From positions 1 through 34,472 of the forward strand of contig JAGZJZ010000063.1 of the NCBI GenBank assembly GCA_018365455.1: a DNA stretch of 34,472 nucleotides, given 5' to 3'. The notes under the pieces are model-generated. The model saw only the letters and a list, made by a program, of their open reading frames with translations. It searched no databases and was not told the origin of the DNA. The first letter of the stretch is position 1. The number at the start of each line of letters is the position of its first letter. The translations under genes were made by a program, and so were the position numbers. Source of the DNA: Clostridiales bacterium (lineage in GTDB: Bacteria > Bacillota > Clostridia > Lachnospirales > Lachnospiraceae). This document shows positions 32,205-34,472 of the stretch, piece by piece.

Positions 32205-34250
32205 ATGAACCAATTAGAACTGCGTTACCGCCAGGTGCATCTGGATTTCCACACCAGTCCGCTGATACCGGATATTGGAGAAAAATTTAATGGTGCCGAA
32301 TTTGCACAGACGCTGAAAGATGCCCATGTGGACAGCGTAACCTGTTTTGCCAGATGCCACCACGGTATGTTATATTACGATTCCAAAAAGTTTCCGGAAA
32401 GGATACATCCCAATCTCACGAATAAAAATATGCTAAAGGAAATGATTCAGGAATGCCACAAAAGAGATATCCGCGTTCCGATTTATATTACCATCCAGTG
32501 GGATTATTTTACCGCAAAGGAACATCCTGAGTGGCTTGCCACAGATGCGGATGGCAGGCCCCTTGGAACCGGTCCTTATGAAGCGGGATTTTATCAGGTG
32601 CTGTGTGTCAATACACCTTATCGGGATATGTTAAAGGAACAGATTACAGAGCTGTTTGAAGAAATGGAAGTAGATGGGATTTTTATGGACATTGTTTACC
32701 CCACAGAGTGTTCCTGTAAGTACTGTATGGAGAAAATGAAGGCTGCAGGAGTGAATGTCTATGACAGCGAAGCGAGAATGCAGTATGCTCAGGACATGAT
32801 TGATGAATTTAAATTTGACATCAGCCGTCATATCCGCATCTACAGTCCAGATACCAGTATCTTTTATAATACCAGCCATATCGGGGTAAAGCAGAGAAAG
32901 GTAAAAGAGGCTTATACACATTTTGAACTGGAATCTCTGCCAAGCGGAGACTGGGGATATATTCATTTTCCGGTGACCATGCGCTATGCGAGGACACTTG
33001 GGCTGGACTGTCTCTCCCACACAGGAAAATTCCACCTGGAATGGGGAGATTTCCATTCTTTTAAGAATCTTCCGGCACTGGAATATGAATGTTTCCGAAT
33101 GCTGGCTCTTGGCAGTAAATGCCTGATCGGGGATCAGATGGAGCCCTGCGGAAAGCTATCAGAACCGGTATATGATTTAATTGGAAACGTATATGAAAGG
33201 GTGGAAAAATTGGAACCCTGGTGTAAAAATGCCGTTCCGGTATCCGATATCGGAGTGCTGTCCCCGGAGGAATTTATGGGCGGTAACCGGGGCAGGCTTC
33301 CGGAGAGTCTAATGGGACTTGAAAATATGTTTGACCAGCTGGGCTATCAGTTTGATATTCTGGATTCCCAGGGGGATTTTTCCAGATATCCGCTGCTGAT
33401 TCTTCCGGATGACATAGTGGTAAATGAGGTGCTGCATAAGAAGTTAAAGGAATATCTGGATCAGGGTGGGAAGATGATTGCCACTTATGAGTCGGGGCTG
33501 GATGAAAGCAAAACCGCAATGGTTCTAAAGGAAACCGGGGTTACGCTGCTTCCAAATCCGAACCGGACATTGGATGGGGAACTGGCAAGAGGAAAGATTA
33601 CAAAGAGTAATGATTATGTGGATTATATAATTCCAAATGAAAAAATAGGAATCGGGCTGCCCATGACGGAACATGTCATGTATGCCAAGGGTACCGAAGT
33701 TTCGGCTGTGGAAGAAGCAGAAGGATTAATGAAATTTACAAAACCCTATTTTGACCGTAATTTTAAACATTTCTGCTCCCACAGACAGACGCCTTCATCC
33801 GGGCAAACGGGGACAGATGCAGTTGTGCAGCTGGGGCAGGTGATTTACTTTGCAAGCCCTGTATTCCAGATCTACAATGCAAGAGCGCCAAAGTGGTGTA
33901 AAGTTATGGTAAAGGATGCAGTAGACCGGCTGCTGCCGGAGAAATGCCTGAAATATACCGGACCGTCTACGTTGTTTGCGGCGTTAAATGAACAGAAGGA
34001 AGCCCACCGTAAGGTGTTGCATCTGCTGCACTACATTCCCCAGAAAATCAGCCAGGATATCCATACACTGGAAGATGTAATTCCCATCTATCATATTCCC
34101 GTTGAAATTCTGGAAAATCGAAAGGTAATTGCTGTGCGAAATGTCCCGGAAGGGAAAGACCTGGAATTTGTCCAGAAAGACAACCGGGTAAGCTTTCGTG
34201 CAGATGAAGTAAATGGGTACCGGGTAATTGAAATTCTTTATGAAGAATAA
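32205..34250 (+). CDS. GH151-like glycoside hydrolase (putative alpha-L-fucosidase) with GH42-type trimerisation domain
   Basis: A 681-aa cytoplasmic enzyme without signal peptide. The first 350 residues form a TIM-barrel of the GHL6/GH151 type (VHLDFHTSPLIPDIG at 11-25, CFARCHHGMLYY, PIYITIQWD, VDGIFMDIV with D162 as a candidate catalytic residue). A Cys cluster CSCKYC follows (169-174). Residues about 370-560 resemble the beta-galactosidase trimerisation domain, and the C-terminus is a beta-sandwich. GH151 enzymes act on alpha-L-fucosides, which would fit import and breakdown of fucosylated glycans by the operon (inference). ATG 32205 is chosen because GGAGG lies 8 bases upstream; ATGs at 32190 and 32199 are too close to it. 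The GH family number is moderately certain. Confidence 0.75.
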   Translation: MNQLELRYRQVHLDFHTSPLIPDIGEKFNGAEFAQTLKDAHVDSVTCFARCHHGMLYYDSKKFPERIHPNLTNKNMLKEMIQECHKRDIRVPIYITIQWDYFTAKEHPEWLATDADGRPLGTGPYEAGFYQVLCVNTPYRDMLKEQITELFEEMEVDGIFMDIVYPTECSCKYCMEKMKAAGVNVYDSEARMQYAQDMIDEFKFDISRHIRIYSPDTSIFYNTSHIGVKQRKVKEAYTHFELESLPSGDWGYIHFPVTMRYARTLGLDCLSHTGKFHLEWGDFHSFKNLPALEYECFRMLALGSKCLIGDQMEPCGKLSEPVYDLIGNVYERVEKLEPWCKNAVPVSDIGVLSPEEFMGGNRGRLPESLMGLENMFDQLGYQFDILDSQGDFSRYPLLILPDDIVVNEVLHKKLKEYLDQGGKMIATYESGLDESKTAMVLKETGVTLLPNPNRTLDGELARGKITKSNDYVDYIIPNEKIGIGLPMTEHVMYAKGTEVSAVEEAEGLMKFTKPYFDRNFKHFCSHRQTPSSGQTGTDAVVQLGQVIYFASPVFQIYNARAPKWCKVMVKDAVDRLLPEKCLKYTGPSTLFAALNEQKEAHRKVLHLLHYIPQKISQDIHTLEDVIPIYHIPVEILENRKVIAVRNVPEGKDLEFVQKDNRVSFRADEVNGYRVIEILYEE

Positions 34251-34326
34251 GGAAGAACTGGTCACAGTGCATTTGTCAGCGTATCCTTTGGGCAATACTG
34301 AATTATTAGTTTCGATCTGTATCAGG

Positions 34327-34360
34327 GAGCATTCTCAGTGATTTTGAGGATGCTCTTTTT
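34327..34360 (+). terminator. Intrinsic terminator closing the glycan operon
   Basis: GAGCATTCTCA (34327-34337) pairs with TGAGGATGCTC (34345-34355), one wobble, around a 7-base loop, followed by TTTTT. It lies 76 bases after the hydrolase stop codon. Beyond it, 34361-34472 holds nothing that can be assigned. Confidence 0.92.
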
Positions 34361-34472
34361 GTGCAGCTCCTGGTCCGCCCCCTTCTCTTTCCGAGATAGC
34401 ATTCGTTGATACAAAGCTGGTTTTCTCAGCATGTTGGGACCCTGGGGTTGTGGCATGATGTACGCTATTGGC

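Noticed and set aside
34322..34471. A 49-codon minus-strand open frame running off the right edge
   Set aside because: Its last codons overlap the strong terminator at 34327-34360, it has no recognisable family, and its start is outside the window; it may be chance.

Overview
The window looks like chromosomal DNA of a low-GC, anaerobic, monoderm Clostridia, most likely family Lachnospiraceae. The reasons are strong AGGAGG-type ribosome sites, TTGACA/TATAAT-type promoters, family content typical of that group (DUF3783, DUF5721, DegV, a flavin reductase-rubredoxin fusion, a YesM/YesN two-component pair, CUT1 sugar transport), a CIRCE element and Gram-positive-style arginine regulation. This assignment comes from gene content only; there is no rRNA, tRNA, CRISPR array, complete transposon or prophage in the window.

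Layout from left to right. (1) 124-2983: a superfamily-1 helicase fused to a restriction-type nuclease domain and a LexA-like self-cleaving domain, followed by a DUF3783 gene, a 17-bp tandem repeat and a terminator. (2) 3330-3953, minus: a flavin reductase-rubredoxin fusion with a consensus sigma-A promoter. (3) 4247-8779: a MacA/MacB-type export operon of adaptor, ATPase and permease; the adaptor carries long Ser/Thr-rich linkers, an Ig-like module and a Gly/Met-rich tail. (4) 8944-11010, minus: htpG with a perfect CIRCE operator upstream. (5) 11258-13209: a DUF5721 gene (minus), a DegV gene and a small membrane protein. (6) 13282-17167: a three-gene set of leucine-rich-repeat protein, DUF2201/VWA-like protein and MoxR-like AAA ATPase, with a 23-bp inverted repeat inside it. 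(7) 17298-23496: divergent arginine biosynthesis genes, argG facing argC-argJ-argB-argD, whose two promoters share the same architecture and overlap ARG-box-like sites. (8) 23699-26599: a large class B penicillin-binding protein preceded by a paired BlaI/MecI-type operator. (9) 26751-34250: an operon of sensor kinase, a response regulator fused in frame to a sugar-binding protein, two CUT1 permeases and a GH151-like glycoside hydrolase, closed by a terminator.

The most striking observations are the helicase-nuclease-LexA fusion, whose C-terminal domain keeps the Ala-Gly cleavage site and Ser/Lys dyad of LexA; the in-frame response-regulator/solute-binding-protein chimera, which lacks both the regulator's DNA-binding domain and the binding protein's signal peptide and probably reflects a deletion of roughly 1 kb; the LRR-VWA-MoxR cassette; the BlaI-type operator on a PBP; and the matched argG/argC promoters. 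How these genes act together is inferred from family knowledge and gene order; nothing was tested by database search.
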